A stretch of DNA of 18,739 nucleotides from CAYZXK01 sp964482395 (GTDB lineage Bacteria > Planctomycetota > Phycisphaerae > UBA1845 > Fen-1342): contig CAYZXK010000109.1 in NCBI GenBank assembly GCA_964482395.1, positions 1-18,739 of the forward strand, read 5' to 3'. The notes below the pieces were generated by a model. It did no database searches and was not told the DNA's origin. It saw only the letters and a list, made by a program, of their open reading frames with translations. Both the position numbers and the translations under genes were made by a program. This document shows positions 1 through 7,698 of the stretch, in pieces (within the stretch, counting starts at the first letter, position 1; each line of letters opens with the position of its first letter).

Positions 1-969
1 GGCCAGGACGGTCGCTAGCAGCGCCCCAGCGATTCGCGGTCCACGGACGCTCGCGGAGCGGGTAAGCACTCCGGCCAGAACCGCCGCCAGCAAGGTTCCC
101 AGGGCGCCGAGTCCGTACTGCTTGGTCCACATGGCCAAAGCGGCCGCCAGGCCTGCCGGTACCCAGAACCTCAGCCCAGAGCCGAGGTACCCGAGCCAGC
201 GCCGCCCAGCGCGGCCTGCTTTCGACTCCAGGCTCCCCCTTTCCGGGCCGGCACGCTCGTCGATTTGAGCCCCCGCCTGGTCCCGCCCCCCGGATCGAGG
301 GTAGAGACCATACGCCCGGCGTCCAGGCCGCTCCCGGCGAGGCCCAACGTTGCGGCTTCGACTATGAGCCGTCGGAAGACCAAGCCCGCGTAAGACCGCA
401 TACAGGCAGAGCGAAGCCCACAGGTAGGTCATGGCATCGTTGGTGGCCATCGCGCTCATGTAGATGTGTCGCGGCAGAAACGCGACCAGGCCCATGCCCA
501 CTGATTGGGCAAACCAGGCCCCGGCAAACAAATGGCGCAGCGTCAGCCATACCAGCGCCAGCGTCGCGATACCACTGATGGTTGAGAGGAACTGCACCGC
601 CTTACGCCCAGCCACGTGCCGAGCATAGCCTGGATCGGATCGAGCCTGGGGCATCCAGTACGGCAGCACGTCGGTCCGCCCGGCCGCCAGGCAATAAGCC
701 AGTGCGCCCAGAACATGGTATAGCGGCGGCTGGTAAGTCTGCCAACCCTCATCGGGGCGCGGCCAGCGCTTCTCGTGCAACATGGTCACGATGACATGGA
801 AGTGGTCATCGTATACGTTGCGTACGTCGCAACCCCAGGTGTATACGACGCGCAGGATCGCCCCGGCCAGCAGAACCACCAGCGGTACCCAGCGGGCCAT
901 ACGGCCGCCGGCCGGGCCCAAGCGCCGACCTTCCCCTGGTTTGTCCGGAACCAACGCCGGTGCCGGCAT
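1..969 (-). CDS. Membrane glycosyltransferase, GT39/ArnT-like, C-terminus beyond window
   Basis: Partial gene: 323 N-terminal residues are visible and the frame is open at the left edge. It probably transfers a sugar from a polyprenyl-phosphate donor to a protein, lipid or glycan at the outer face of the inner membrane. Residues 28-45 form a first membrane helix. They are followed by an acidic pair (D54 D55, in YDDHFH) where GT39-like enzymes carry their DD/DE catalytic motif. A YQPPLYHVLGAL segment near residue 80 matches the family's PPLY block, and AMWTKQYGLG near 279-288 resembles its TK block. The ATG at 969 was chosen because GAGTGAGG lies about 11 nt upstream; an internal ATG at 900 is an alternative. 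Residues about 203-262 form an Arg/Gly-rich hydrophilic stretch that is unusually long for a loop in this family. The fold call is fairly secure; donor and acceptor are unknown. Confidence 0.72.
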   Translation of the reverse strand, partial: MPAPALVPDKPGEGRRLGPAGGRMARWVPLVVLLAGAILRVVYTWGCDVRNVYDDHFHVIVTMLHEKRWPRPDEGWQTYQPPLYHVLGALAYCLAAGRTDVLPYWMPQARSDPGYARHVAGRKAVQFLSTISGIATLALVWLTLRHLFAGAWFAQSVGMGLVAFLPRHIYMSAMATNDAMTYLWASLCLYAVLRGLGLPTAHSRSRNVGPRRERPGRRAYGLYPRSGGRDQAGAQIDERAGPERGSLESKAGRAGRRWLGYLGSGLRFWVPAGLAAALAMWTKQYGLGALGTLLAAVLAGVLTRSASVRGPRIAGALLATVLA

Positions 970-991
970 TGATCACCCGGCCTCACTCTAT

Positions 992-1005
992 TGAGCCGCA
1001 GCGGT
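992..1005 (-). repeat. 14-nt element shared by two gene leaders (copy 1)
   Basis: ACCGCTGCGGCTCA on the minus strand, just upstream of the glycosyltransferase start at 969 and identical to the copy at 7522-7535 before glgP. Whether it is a leader hairpin, a protein site or chance cannot be told from two copies. Confidence 0.3.
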
Positions 1006-1063
1006 CCTGCAAAAACGGACAGGCGGGCACGCGCATCCGGCATCCCCAGTCCGGACCGAAGCA

Positions 1064-1078
1064 ATTGAACCGTTCAAT
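1064..1078. promoter_or_regulatory. Perfect palindrome, candidate operator
   Basis: The sequence ATTGAAC-C-GTTCAAT has perfect 7-bp arms around a single central base. It stands out as AT-rich in a GC-rich region. It lies 95 nt upstream of the glycosyltransferase start in a divergent gene gap, a usual place for a dimeric repressor or activator site. No regulator gene is present in the window, so the binding protein is unknown. Confidence 0.4.
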
Positions 1079-1465
1079 CGAGCTGATGAGATGCGAATTC
1101 ACCGCCTCTCGCGTGCCGTCGGCCGGGACTGTCAGCAAACCCCGTTTCTCGCCGCGCCGCTCGCGGCGACCGTCACGAAGTTAACGCTTTGCCCAGTGGT
1201 TTTCAAACCCGCGCGCCGAGCAAGGTCAACACGCGTCACGGGGGACATCGCCGTAGCCAAGCCGTTAGTAAGGAACCAACGACCTGTAAGCCCTCGTCCG
1301 CCTCTGTTGCCCGGGCGTCCGCCAGCTCCCAAGGTCGGCCGGCGGTTGGGGAAGGCCAAGCGCTCACGGGCATCCCATTTGCTCTAAGGGCCGGTGCTCC
1401 ATGGTAGATGCCGCCCCTGACGGGTTGGAGGGCCCTTGTTTGTCGACGCCGGCTCAGCCCGCAGT

Positions 1466-1495
1466 TTGAACCTCCCAACCGGTAGCAAGTACACT
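1466..1495 (+). promoter_or_regulatory. Candidate sigma70-type promoter for the permease/SpeE fusion gene
   Basis: TTGAAC (1466-1471) and TACACT (1490-1495) each match the bacterial -35 and -10 consensus at four of six positions, with an 18-nt spacer. The start codon is 49 nt past the -10 box, leaving a short leader. This rests on pattern only. Confidence 0.3.
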
Positions 1496-1544
1496 GTGGC
1501 ACGGAAAAACGACCGATAAACCCCACGGAAAGGACGGTGGTTCC

Positions 1545-4500
1545 GTGCCCACGCTGCTGCTATACGTGCTATTCCTGCTGTCCGGTGCGGCGGGACTGAT
1601 CTACGAGCTGATCTGGGTCCGCGAGCTGACCTTCGTCTTCGGCGGGACCACGTACGCCATCACCACCGTGCTGGTAGCCTTCATGGCGGGTCTGGGCCTG
1701 GGGAGCTACCTGGGTGGGCGGTTGTGCCATCGGATTGAGCGGCCGGGACGGGTGTACGGCACCCTGGAGATCGCGATCGGGCTGTATGCTCTGGCTGTGC
1801 CCAGTCTGCTGTCGGTCGCCGAGCCGTTGTACCGCTGGCTGTACGGGCCATGCGCCAGTTGGCCGCTGCTGCTGAACCTGGTGCGATTCGCGGTCGGCGC
1901 CCTGGTGCTGATCGTGCCGACCACCTGCATGGGGGCCACTTTGCCGGTATTGGTTCGTTACGCCAGCTTGCACGGGCGGGCCTTGGGCCGCTCGGTCGGA
2001 TACCTTTACGGCATCAACACCTTCGGGGCGGTGCTGGGCACGACGCTGTGCGGCTTCTGGCTGATTCCGGCGGCGGGCCTGCTCCGCGCCACCTGGCTGG
2101 CGGCCACCCTCAACGTGATCATCGGGATCATTGCGGTCAACCTACTGCATCACCCAGTTCGAACCACGACGCCCAAGAAGTTGCCTCCGCGGGCCGGTCC
2201 GCCGCCGGAATTGCCCGAACTGTCTGGACGAGTACGCCAAGCGGTGCTGGCGGCGTTTGCCGCGTCCGGGTTTGCCGCCATGGTCTATCAGATCACCTGG
2301 ACACGGGCCTTGGTGATGTCGATCGGCGGCAGCACCTACGCATTCACGTGCATCCTGGCGGCCTTCATCTTGGGGCTGGCGCTGGGCAGCCTGGCGATCG
2401 CCCGCTGGGTGGACCGCTGGAAGAACCCAGTTTTGGTTTTCGGGACGTTGGAGCTGCTCATCGGCCTGGTCGCAGTGGTGATCGTCCCGATCTACGGCCG
2501 GGTGCCGCTGATAGCGCAGTCGATCATCAACAATTTTTTTCAGGACTATGCCAAGCTGATGGCCTGGCAGTTCGCCCTGATCATCGCGATCACCCTGGTT
2601 CCGACGCTGCTGATGGGGGCAGTGTTTCCGCTGGTCACGCGAACCCTGGCGGTGGCCGGGGAGGAGGCCGGAGCCGCGACCGGGCGGGCCTACGCCGCCA
2701 ACACGGTCGGCACCATCGCCGGCTCCTTCCTGGCGGGGTTCGTGCTAATCCGCAGCGGCGTCCTGGGCGTGCAGAACTCGATCATCGCGGCCAGTCTGCT
2801 CAACGGAGTGGTCGGAGTGGGACTGATTCTGCTGGCCCGGCCGGCCGCCGGGACACAGCGGTTGCGACGAGCTGCCATTCCGGTCGCTCTGCTGATCTTG
2901 ATCCCGCTGATAGCGATCGGGGCCGGTCGCTGGGACCGCCAAGTGATGACCGCGGCCCCCTTCATGATGCGGGATACGCTGTCGGCGGCACGCCAGATCG
3001 TGTACTACGCGGAGGGCGTAGACCTGACGGTGAGCGTCGAGCATCCGGCTGAGGCTCCGCATCTTTTGACCCTGCGGATCAACAGCAAACCCGACGCCTC
3101 GACCGGCCTGGGGGACATGGTCACTCAGGTGATGCTCAGCCACCTGCCGGCACTGGTCGCTCCCCACCTGCGGACGGCGTGCATGGTGGGACTGGGATCG
3201 GGGGTATCGTTGGGCTCGCTGGCCTGCTATCCATCATCCTCGCTCGAACGCATCGACTGCGTGGAGATCAGCGAGGATGTGGCCCGCGCCGCCGAACTCT
3301 TTTCGCAGTTCAACTACAATGTTCTAGCCCGCGACCCGCGCGTGCGTCTGATCCTAGCCGACGGGCGCAACCACCTGCTGCTTTCCGACCAGAGTTACGA
3401 CCTGATCATCACCCAGCCTCCCAACCCGTGGATGGCCGGGGTGGCCAGCCTGTTCACGCGGGAGTACTTCGAACTGGGCAAACGCCGCTTGAACGAGGGC
3501 GGGGTCATGGCCGCCTGGTTGCAAGGGTACAAGATGACCGTGCCGGACTTCCAAATGGTGATACGCACCATGCTGGATGTCTTCGAGCACGTCTCGCTGT
3601 GGGAGCTGGGGCGGGATGATTTCCTGATGCTGGGTTCGACCTCCCCGCCGCGGATCCAACTGGACGAATTCACCAGACGTCTCGAGATTCCTGCGGTCCG
3701 GGCCGACCTGTACCGGGTCGGGGCTCGGCGGCCGGCCCACATTCTCGGACGCTACATCACTTCCGATGGGGTTCTGCGTCAATGGACGGCCGGGGCGCCC
3801 GTGCACACGGATGACAACGCGCTGCTGGAGTTTTCCGCCGCCCGCTGCATGTACCTGTCCAGCCGGGCAGTAGCCGAGGCCCTGGCCCCGTTGCAGCAGA
3901 CGCCGCTAAAGGACCTGCTGGCAGAGGGGCAGCAGCCAAGCCAGGAACTGGAAAACGACGTCGGTGCGGTAGTCGCTTCGCGCTGGGCCTCGCTGCGGGC
4001 CGATGGGTTGGCCGCCCGCGGGGATTACGTGGGCGCGCTCCAGCTCCTGATGAACCGCTATTTGGGAAACCCCGATAACCTGGAGCTTTATCAGTTCCTT
4101 ATCGAATCTCGAAACAGCTTCCAGCGAACGCCCCAACTGGCCCGGCAGCCCGAAATCGCCGCCGTGCTGGCCGAAATCGACCAGCTTCGTCCTCCCCTGA
4201 CCGTGCCGCTCCGCAGCCTGTCGCTTACCGAGATCGCTTCCGCGTTGCAGGCCGCGGCCGCCCGTGAGGGCGCTCACGGGCGCTGGGATTTGGCCGCCGG
4301 CCTGTTGCGCGAGGTATGCGCGCTTCAAACGCACACCTCCGAAGCCGCTGCAACCGCCCGGGCGCTGGCCGATGCACTGGTGCGGGCCGGCCGGCCGGCT
4401 GAGGCGACGGAAGTCCTGGACCAACTTCTCACCCGGGCACCCGACGATGGCGCCGCCAGCTACCGCCGGGCCGTTTTGGCCGCCCAGGCCGGCGATCCCG

Positions 4501-4649
4501 ATACGGCGCTCAAGCATCTCGTCACGGCCCTGAAATGGGGCGCCGTGTCGGCGGAGAGCCTGGCCAGCGACGAGGGGCTCGCGGCACTGCGGACCGACCC
4601 GCGCTTTCAAGCCCTGATCACGCCGAGCACCGCGCCGGCGCCAGAGTAA
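1545..4649 (+). CDS. Fused membrane / spermidine synthase-like / TPR protein
   Basis: 1034 aa, GTG start with GAAAGGA about 12 nt upstream. Residues 1 to about 470 are highly hydrophobic, with about 12 predicted helices in two related halves: the block near residue 5 (SGAAGLIYELIWVREL) recurs near 237 (SGFAAMVYQITWTRAL). Residues about 490-760 form a Rossmann methyltransferase/SpeE-like domain. It shows the nucleotide-binding loop GLGSG (549-553), an acidic VEISE strand end and an ADGRNH motif. The C-terminus (about 915-1030) looks like TPR helices ending in the common DPRFQAL motif. This matches proteins usually annotated as fused MFS/spermidine synthase. Where relatives carry an acidic SEPSNPW-type motif, this one has TQPPNPW with Gln at 624, so true aminopropyl transfer is doubtful. 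Its neighbours point in opposite directions, so it is probably a single-gene transcript. Substrate unknown. Confidence 0.85.
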   Translation: MPTLLLYVLFLLSGAAGLIYELIWVRELTFVFGGTTYAITTVLVAFMAGLGLGSYLGGRLCHRIERPGRVYGTLEIAIGLYALAVPSLLSVAEPLYRWLYGPCASWPLLLNLVRFAVGALVLIVPTTCMGATLPVLVRYASLHGRALGRSVGYLYGINTFGAVLGTTLCGFWLIPAAGLLRATWLAATLNVIIGIIAVNLLHHPVRTTTPKKLPPRAGPPPELPELSGRVRQAVLAAFAASGFAAMVYQITWTRALVMSIGGSTYAFTCILAAFILGLALGSLAIARWVDRWKNPVLVFGTLELLIGLVAVVIVPIYGRVPLIAQSIINNFFQDYAKLMAWQFALIIAITLVPTLLMGAVFPLVTRTLAVAGEEAGAATGRAYAANTVGTIAGSFLAGFVLIRSGVLGVQNSIIAASLLNGVVGVGLILLARPAAGTQRLRRAAIPVALLILIPLIAIGAGRWDRQVMTAAPFMMRDTLSAARQIVYYAEGVDLTVSVEHPAEAPHLLTLRINSKPDASTGLGDMVTQVMLSHLPALVAPHLRTACMVGLGSGVSLGSLACYPSSSLERIDCVEISEDVARAAELFSQFNYNVLARDPRVRLILADGRNHLLLSDQSYDLIITQPPNPWMAGVASLFTREYFELGKRRLNEGGVMAAWLQGYKMTVPDFQMVIRTMLDVFEHVSLWELGRDDFLMLGSTSPPRIQLDEFTRRLEIPAVRADLYRVGARRPAHILGRYITSDGVLRQWTAGAPVHTDDNALLEFSAARCMYLSSRAVAEALAPLQQTPLKDLLAEGQQPSQELENDVGAVVASRWASLRADGLAARGDYVGALQLLMNRYLGNPDNLELYQFLIESRNSFQRTPQLARQPEIAAVLAEIDQLRPPLTVPLRSLSLTEIASALQAAAAREGAHGRWDLAAGLLREVCALQTHTSEAAATARALADALVRAGRPAEATEVLDQLLTRAPDDGAASYRRAVLAAQAGDPDTALKHLVTALKWGAVSAESLASDEGLAALRTDPRFQALITPSTAPAPE

Positions 4650-4941
4650 CCGGCCTTTCCGGTCCGCAGTCAAAGCCGTCACCGTCGGCGACAGCTTTCC
4701 CGTGAAAGCGACAGCCGGCGTCACCCCCGCGCAGGCTTGAGGCGGTCGTCCTCCCCGCGCTCAGGGTCTGGGCTCTGATCGTCGGCCCGGCGCTGACCTT
4801 CCAAGCACTGATACCTTGGCCCGTCGCTCGCGCCCCGGGCTCTGGTATGTTGACGAGCGGGACAGGGCAGGCATGCCGCAAGCTCGGGGCCGGTAGGGCG
4901 GAGTTTCTCGGACGGTGCGGGCCCCGTTCTTCAGCCCGCCG
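4650..4941. other. Convergent intergenic region (292 nt)
   Basis: This gap separates the ends of two converging genes. It contains a short inverted repeat next to the fusion gene's stop codon (ACCGG, five-base loop, CCGGT at 4649-4663) and the larger hairpin at 4683-4720. I see no coding frame with a ribosome site and domain-like translation. It most likely serves transcription termination in both directions. Confidence 0.5.
4683..4720. terminator. Two-stage hairpin, candidate bidirectional terminator or structured element
   Basis: Reading the + strand, a 7-bp outer stem (4683-4689 with 4714-4720, one G-U pair) encloses a symmetric internal loop with GACA on both sides. A perfect 6-bp inner stem follows (GCTTTC 4694-4699 with GAAAGC 4704-4709), capped by CCGT. 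It lies about 30 nt past the fusion gene's stop, between converging genes. There is no clear T-tract, so intrinsic termination is not certain. Confidence 0.35.
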
Positions 4942-7497
4942 CTAGCCCCAGACCACCAGTCCCTGGTCGTATCGGTCAGCCAGGTCGTCGTGGCAGGGTA
5001 CGACCCGGATCGCGTAACCGTTACGGCCGCTCACCTGGCAGGGAACCGCTCCTTCGAACCACCAGTCGCCGTCCGACTCCCGGCGGACCAGATTCAGTCG
5101 CACGGCCTGGCCGCTGGTGATCTCGCCGTCGGGCGTCAACGGCCCGTAATAGGCCTCGACCGCCACGTCTTCAGGCGCGATCGACCCCAGGCTGACCCGA
5201 GCCTGTAGTTGCAAGGCGTCGCCGACCTTGAGGACCTGGGCGGACGCGGTCCGCACCTCGGCCACCCGAACCTCGTGCCAGTGGCTGCGGAGCCGGTCTT
5301 TCCACGCGGCCAACGACCGGGCCAGCGCGAACTGATCGGCCCAAACCTTTCGCACCCGACGGAGCGCGGGCAAATACATCTTCTCGGTGTAGTCCCGCAG
5401 CATCCGGTTGGTGTTGAAGTAGGGCATGATGGTTTTCATCGCGGCCTTGATCCGCCGAACCCAGCGACGAGGGATGTCGTCCTGATCGCGATCGTAGAAG
5501 GTCGGGATGATCTCGCGCTCCAGCAAGTTGTAGAGCGACTCGCTTTCCACGCGATCCTGGTAGGCCAGGTCGTCGTATACCCGCCCATCGCCGATGGCCC
5601 AGCCGTTTTCGCCGTCGTAGGCTTCCGGCCACCACCCATCCAAGCACGACAGGTTCAGCGCCCCATTGGCCACCACCTTCATCCCACTGGTTCCGCTGGC
5701 CTCGTGCAGGCGGAGCGGGTTGTTGAGCCACAGATCGACGCCCTGGACCAGCACGCGGGCCAGAGAGATGTCGTAGTTCTCTAGGAAGACGATCCGCCGA
5801 CGGAACTCGGGTCGGGCGCAAATGACCGCAATATGCTTGATCAGCTCCTTGCCGGCCCCGTCGTTGGGGTGGGCTTTGCCGGCGAAAATGAACTGAATCG
5901 GTCGCTCCCGATTGGCGATCAGGGCCGAGAGGCGGTCGAGGTTGCGAAACAGGAGAGTCGCCCGCTTGTACGGAGCGAAACGTCGAGCGAAGCCGACCGT
6001 CAGAGCCTCCGGGTCGAGCACTTCCTCGGCGGCCTTGATCTCCGCCGGCGGCGCCCCGCGGCCACGCAGTTGCTCCCTCAGTCGGCGTCGCACGGCGGCG
6101 ATCATCCACTCTCGACGCCGCACATGCACCCGCCACAGCTCGGTGTCCGGGATTTCGTCGATCCGCTTCCACACCGGGTCGTTCGGGTCCGCCTCGGCCC
6201 ACCCGGGAGCGAGGTATTGATCCAGCAGCTCGGCCATGGTCGGGCCGGTCCAGGTGCGGGTGTGAATTCCGTTGGTGACATGAGCGATAGGCACCTCGTC
6301 CCTGGGAATGCCGGGCCAGTATCCCTGCCACATGCCCCGGGCCACGTCCCCGTGAAGCTTGCTGACCCCGTTGCTGCGGTAGGCCATCCGCAAGGCCAGC
6401 AAGGGCATGCAGAACTCTTCCTCGACCCGGTCGGCATGCTCACGCCCCAAAGCCAGCAAATCACGCATGGTGATCCCCAGCTCCTCGGCCATCCAGCCAA
6501 GGTGCTGCTCGACCAGCTTGGGGTCGAAGCGATCGATGCCGGCCGGCACCGGGGTATGGGTGGTGAAGATATTTCCGCCAAAGGCCGCCTCCCGCGCCTC
6601 GCGGTAACTCAGACCGTGTTCCCGCATCGCCATCCGGATTCGCTCCAGGGCCAGGAAGGCGGCATGGCCCTCGTTCATATGGCAAACGGTGGGTTGCAAG
6701 CCGAGGGCTCGCAGTGCTCGCAGCCCTCCCACGCCCAGGAGGATTTCCTGGCGAATCCGCATGATCCGATCGCCCCCATAGAGCCGGGCCGTCAAGGTGC
6801 GGAACTCGGGCGGATTCTGGGGGAGGTCGGCATCCAGCAGATAGAGCTGCACCCGCCCGACCTGCACTCGCCACAGCGCGGCCACTACTTGCTGCAACCC
6901 AAGAGGGACGCTGATCTTAAGTTGATTGCCGTCTGCGTCGGTCGCCGGGGTGGCGCACCACTGGTGCAGGTCGTGGACCGGGTAGCTTTCCAGTTGCCAA
7001 CCATCCTCGGTAAGTTGTTGCTTGAAGTAGCCTTGCCGGTAGGCCAGGCAGACGCCGACCAGTGGTATGCCCAAGTCCGAAGCTGACTTCAGGTGATCGC
7101 CTGCCAAGACCCCCAGTCCACCGGAATAGATCGGCATGCTCTCGTGCAGGCCGAATTCAGCCGAAAAATAAGCTACAAGTAAGTCCTTGTCGTTCGGGAA
7201 CTTATCGTCAAACCAAGTCCGGCTATTCAAGTATATGTATAGATTGTCCATCACCCGGGAGAGCTGAGCCACGTAAGCATCATCGCGGGCGGTCTGCTCA
7301 AGCCGCTCCTGGCTTATCTGACCCAGCAGAGCAACCGGGTTATGGCCGACCTTCCGCCATAAATCCACGTCCAGCCGGCGAAATAGATCCGTCGCGGAAG
7401 GGTTCCAGGTCCACCAGAGGTTGTACGCCAGTTGCCGTAGAGGCTCCAACACCTCCGGCAAAGAGGGAACAATCACAAATGTACGAATATGCTTCAC
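4942..7497 (-). CDS. glgP: Alpha-glucan phosphorylase (GT35)
   Basis: 851 aa. It cleaves alpha-1,4-glucan with phosphate to give alpha-glucose-1-phosphate, using pyridoxal phosphate, in the cytoplasm. The N-terminus (about 8-120) carries the LRQLAYNLWWTWNP block typical of the DUF3417 domain in the bacterial/archaeal alpha-glucan phosphorylase subfamily, whose usual length (about 850) it matches. The PLP lysine is K607 within GTSGMK. Other conserved blocks include the YSGGLGVLAGDH segment near residue 118 and the NEGHAA block. The GTG at 7497 was chosen because GGAG lies 5 nt upstream (7503-7506) and homology begins at once with KHIRTFVIVPSLPE; extending upstream to 7632 adds unrelated residues. 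It lies downstream of the phosphohexomutase gene on the same strand, with a 201-nt gap. Family assignment is firm; preference for glycogen or maltodextrin is not visible. Confidence 0.95.
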   Translation of the reverse strand: MKHIRTFVIVPSLPEVLEPLRQLAYNLWWTWNPSATDLFRRLDVDLWRKVGHNPVALLGQISQERLEQTARDDAYVAQLSRVMDNLYIYLNSRTWFDDKFPNDKDLLVAYFSAEFGLHESMPIYSGGLGVLAGDHLKSASDLGIPLVGVCLAYRQGYFKQQLTEDGWQLESYPVHDLHQWCATPATDADGNQLKISVPLGLQQVVAALWRVQVGRVQLYLLDADLPQNPPEFRTLTARLYGGDRIMRIRQEILLGVGGLRALRALGLQPTVCHMNEGHAAFLALERIRMAMREHGLSYREAREAAFGGNIFTTHTPVPAGIDRFDPKLVEQHLGWMAEELGITMRDLLALGREHADRVEEEFCMPLLALRMAYRSNGVSKLHGDVARGMWQGYWPGIPRDEVPIAHVTNGIHTRTWTGPTMAELLDQYLAPGWAEADPNDPVWKRIDEIPDTELWRVHVRRREWMIAAVRRRLREQLRGRGAPPAEIKAAEEVLDPEALTVGFARRFAPYKRATLLFRNLDRLSALIANRERPIQFIFAGKAHPNDGAGKELIKHIAVICARPEFRRRIVFLENYDISLARVLVQGVDLWLNNPLRLHEASGTSGMKVVANGALNLSCLDGWWPEAYDGENGWAIGDGRVYDDLAYQDRVESESLYNLLEREIIPTFYDRDQDDIPRRWVRRIKAAMKTIMPYFNTNRMLRDYTEKMYLPALRRVRKVWADQFALARSLAAWKDRLRSHWHEVRVAEVRTASAQVLKVGDALQLQARVSLGSIAPEDVAVEAYYGPLTPDGEITSGQAVRLNLVRRESDGDWWFEGAVPCQVSGRNGYAIRVVPCHDDLADRYDQGLVVWG

Positions 7498-7500
7498 GCG

Positions 7501-7506
7501 TTCTCC
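7501..7506 (-). promoter_or_regulatory. Ribosome binding site that sets the glgP start
   Basis: GGAGAA on the minus strand, with GGAG five bases before the GTG at 7497. It supports that GTG over the in-frame start 135 nt further upstream. Confidence 0.65.
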
Positions 7507-7521
7507 ACGGAGCTTACAAGC

Positions 7522-7535
7522 TGAGCCGCAGCGGT
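7522..7535 (-). repeat. 14-nt element shared by two gene leaders (copy 2)
   Basis: ACCGCTGCGGCTCA on the minus strand, ending 24 nt before the glgP start. The identical 14-mer ends 22 nt before the glycosyltransferase start, at 992-1005 on the same strand. It contains the small inverted repeat CCGC-T-GCGG. A chance match is possible in a GC-rich window of this size; the similar distance to both start codons is what makes it notable. Confidence 0.3.
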
Positions 7536-7698
7536 TGAAGGCCACGCCCGCCCCGGCGTGCAACCAGGGCGTCGGCTTCCGATGACCTCCTGCATTCCAG
7601 CCGGTGCCCGTCTCACATCTTCTGCCCTGCAACTCGCCAATACCAGTGTCCTATCGGTCGCCCGGCACCGCAAGCCGGACCAGGTTGGTGCCCCCCGA

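Larger units (their letters stand above)
970..1544. other. Non-coding divergent intergenic region (575 nt)
   Basis: This region lies between the two divergent gene starts at 969 and 1545. Short open frames exist on both strands, for example 1091-1387 (+) and 1236-1526 (-). They overlap each other, have Arg/Pro-rich translations without domain character and lack good ribosome sites, so I read them as high-GC noise. What I do see is a perfect 15-bp palindrome at 1064-1078, a 14-mer at 992-1005 that recurs in front of the glucan phosphorylase gene, and a plausible promoter at 1466-1495. A small RNA or long leader cannot be excluded. Confidence 0.6.

Noticed and set aside
184..360. Possible frameshift in the GT39-like gene
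   Set aside because: Translation stays open and the frame is the same on both sides of the Arg-rich stretch, so an insertion is the simpler reading; a pair of compensating errors cannot be fully excluded.
1091..1387. Short open frame in the 970-1544 gap
   Set aside because: It has no good ribosome site and a basic, Pro/Arg-rich translation, and it overlaps other equally poor frames on both strands.
1850..3052. A 400-codon open frame in another + frame
   Set aside because: It lies inside the permease/SpeE fusion gene and reads as an Arg/Gly/His-rich frameshift of it.
3906..4724. A 272-codon minus-strand frame covering the end of the fusion gene
   Set aside because: It is antisense to the TPR part of a well-supported gene and has no domain character.
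5833..7086. A 417-codon open frame on the + strand
   Set aside because: It is antisense to glgP, with low-complexity translation and no family resemblance.
7662..7678. Inverted repeat CCGGC/GCCGG after the phosphohexomutase stop
   Set aside because: Only a 5-bp stem with a 7-nt loop and no T-tract; such repeats are expected by chance in this GC-rich sequence.
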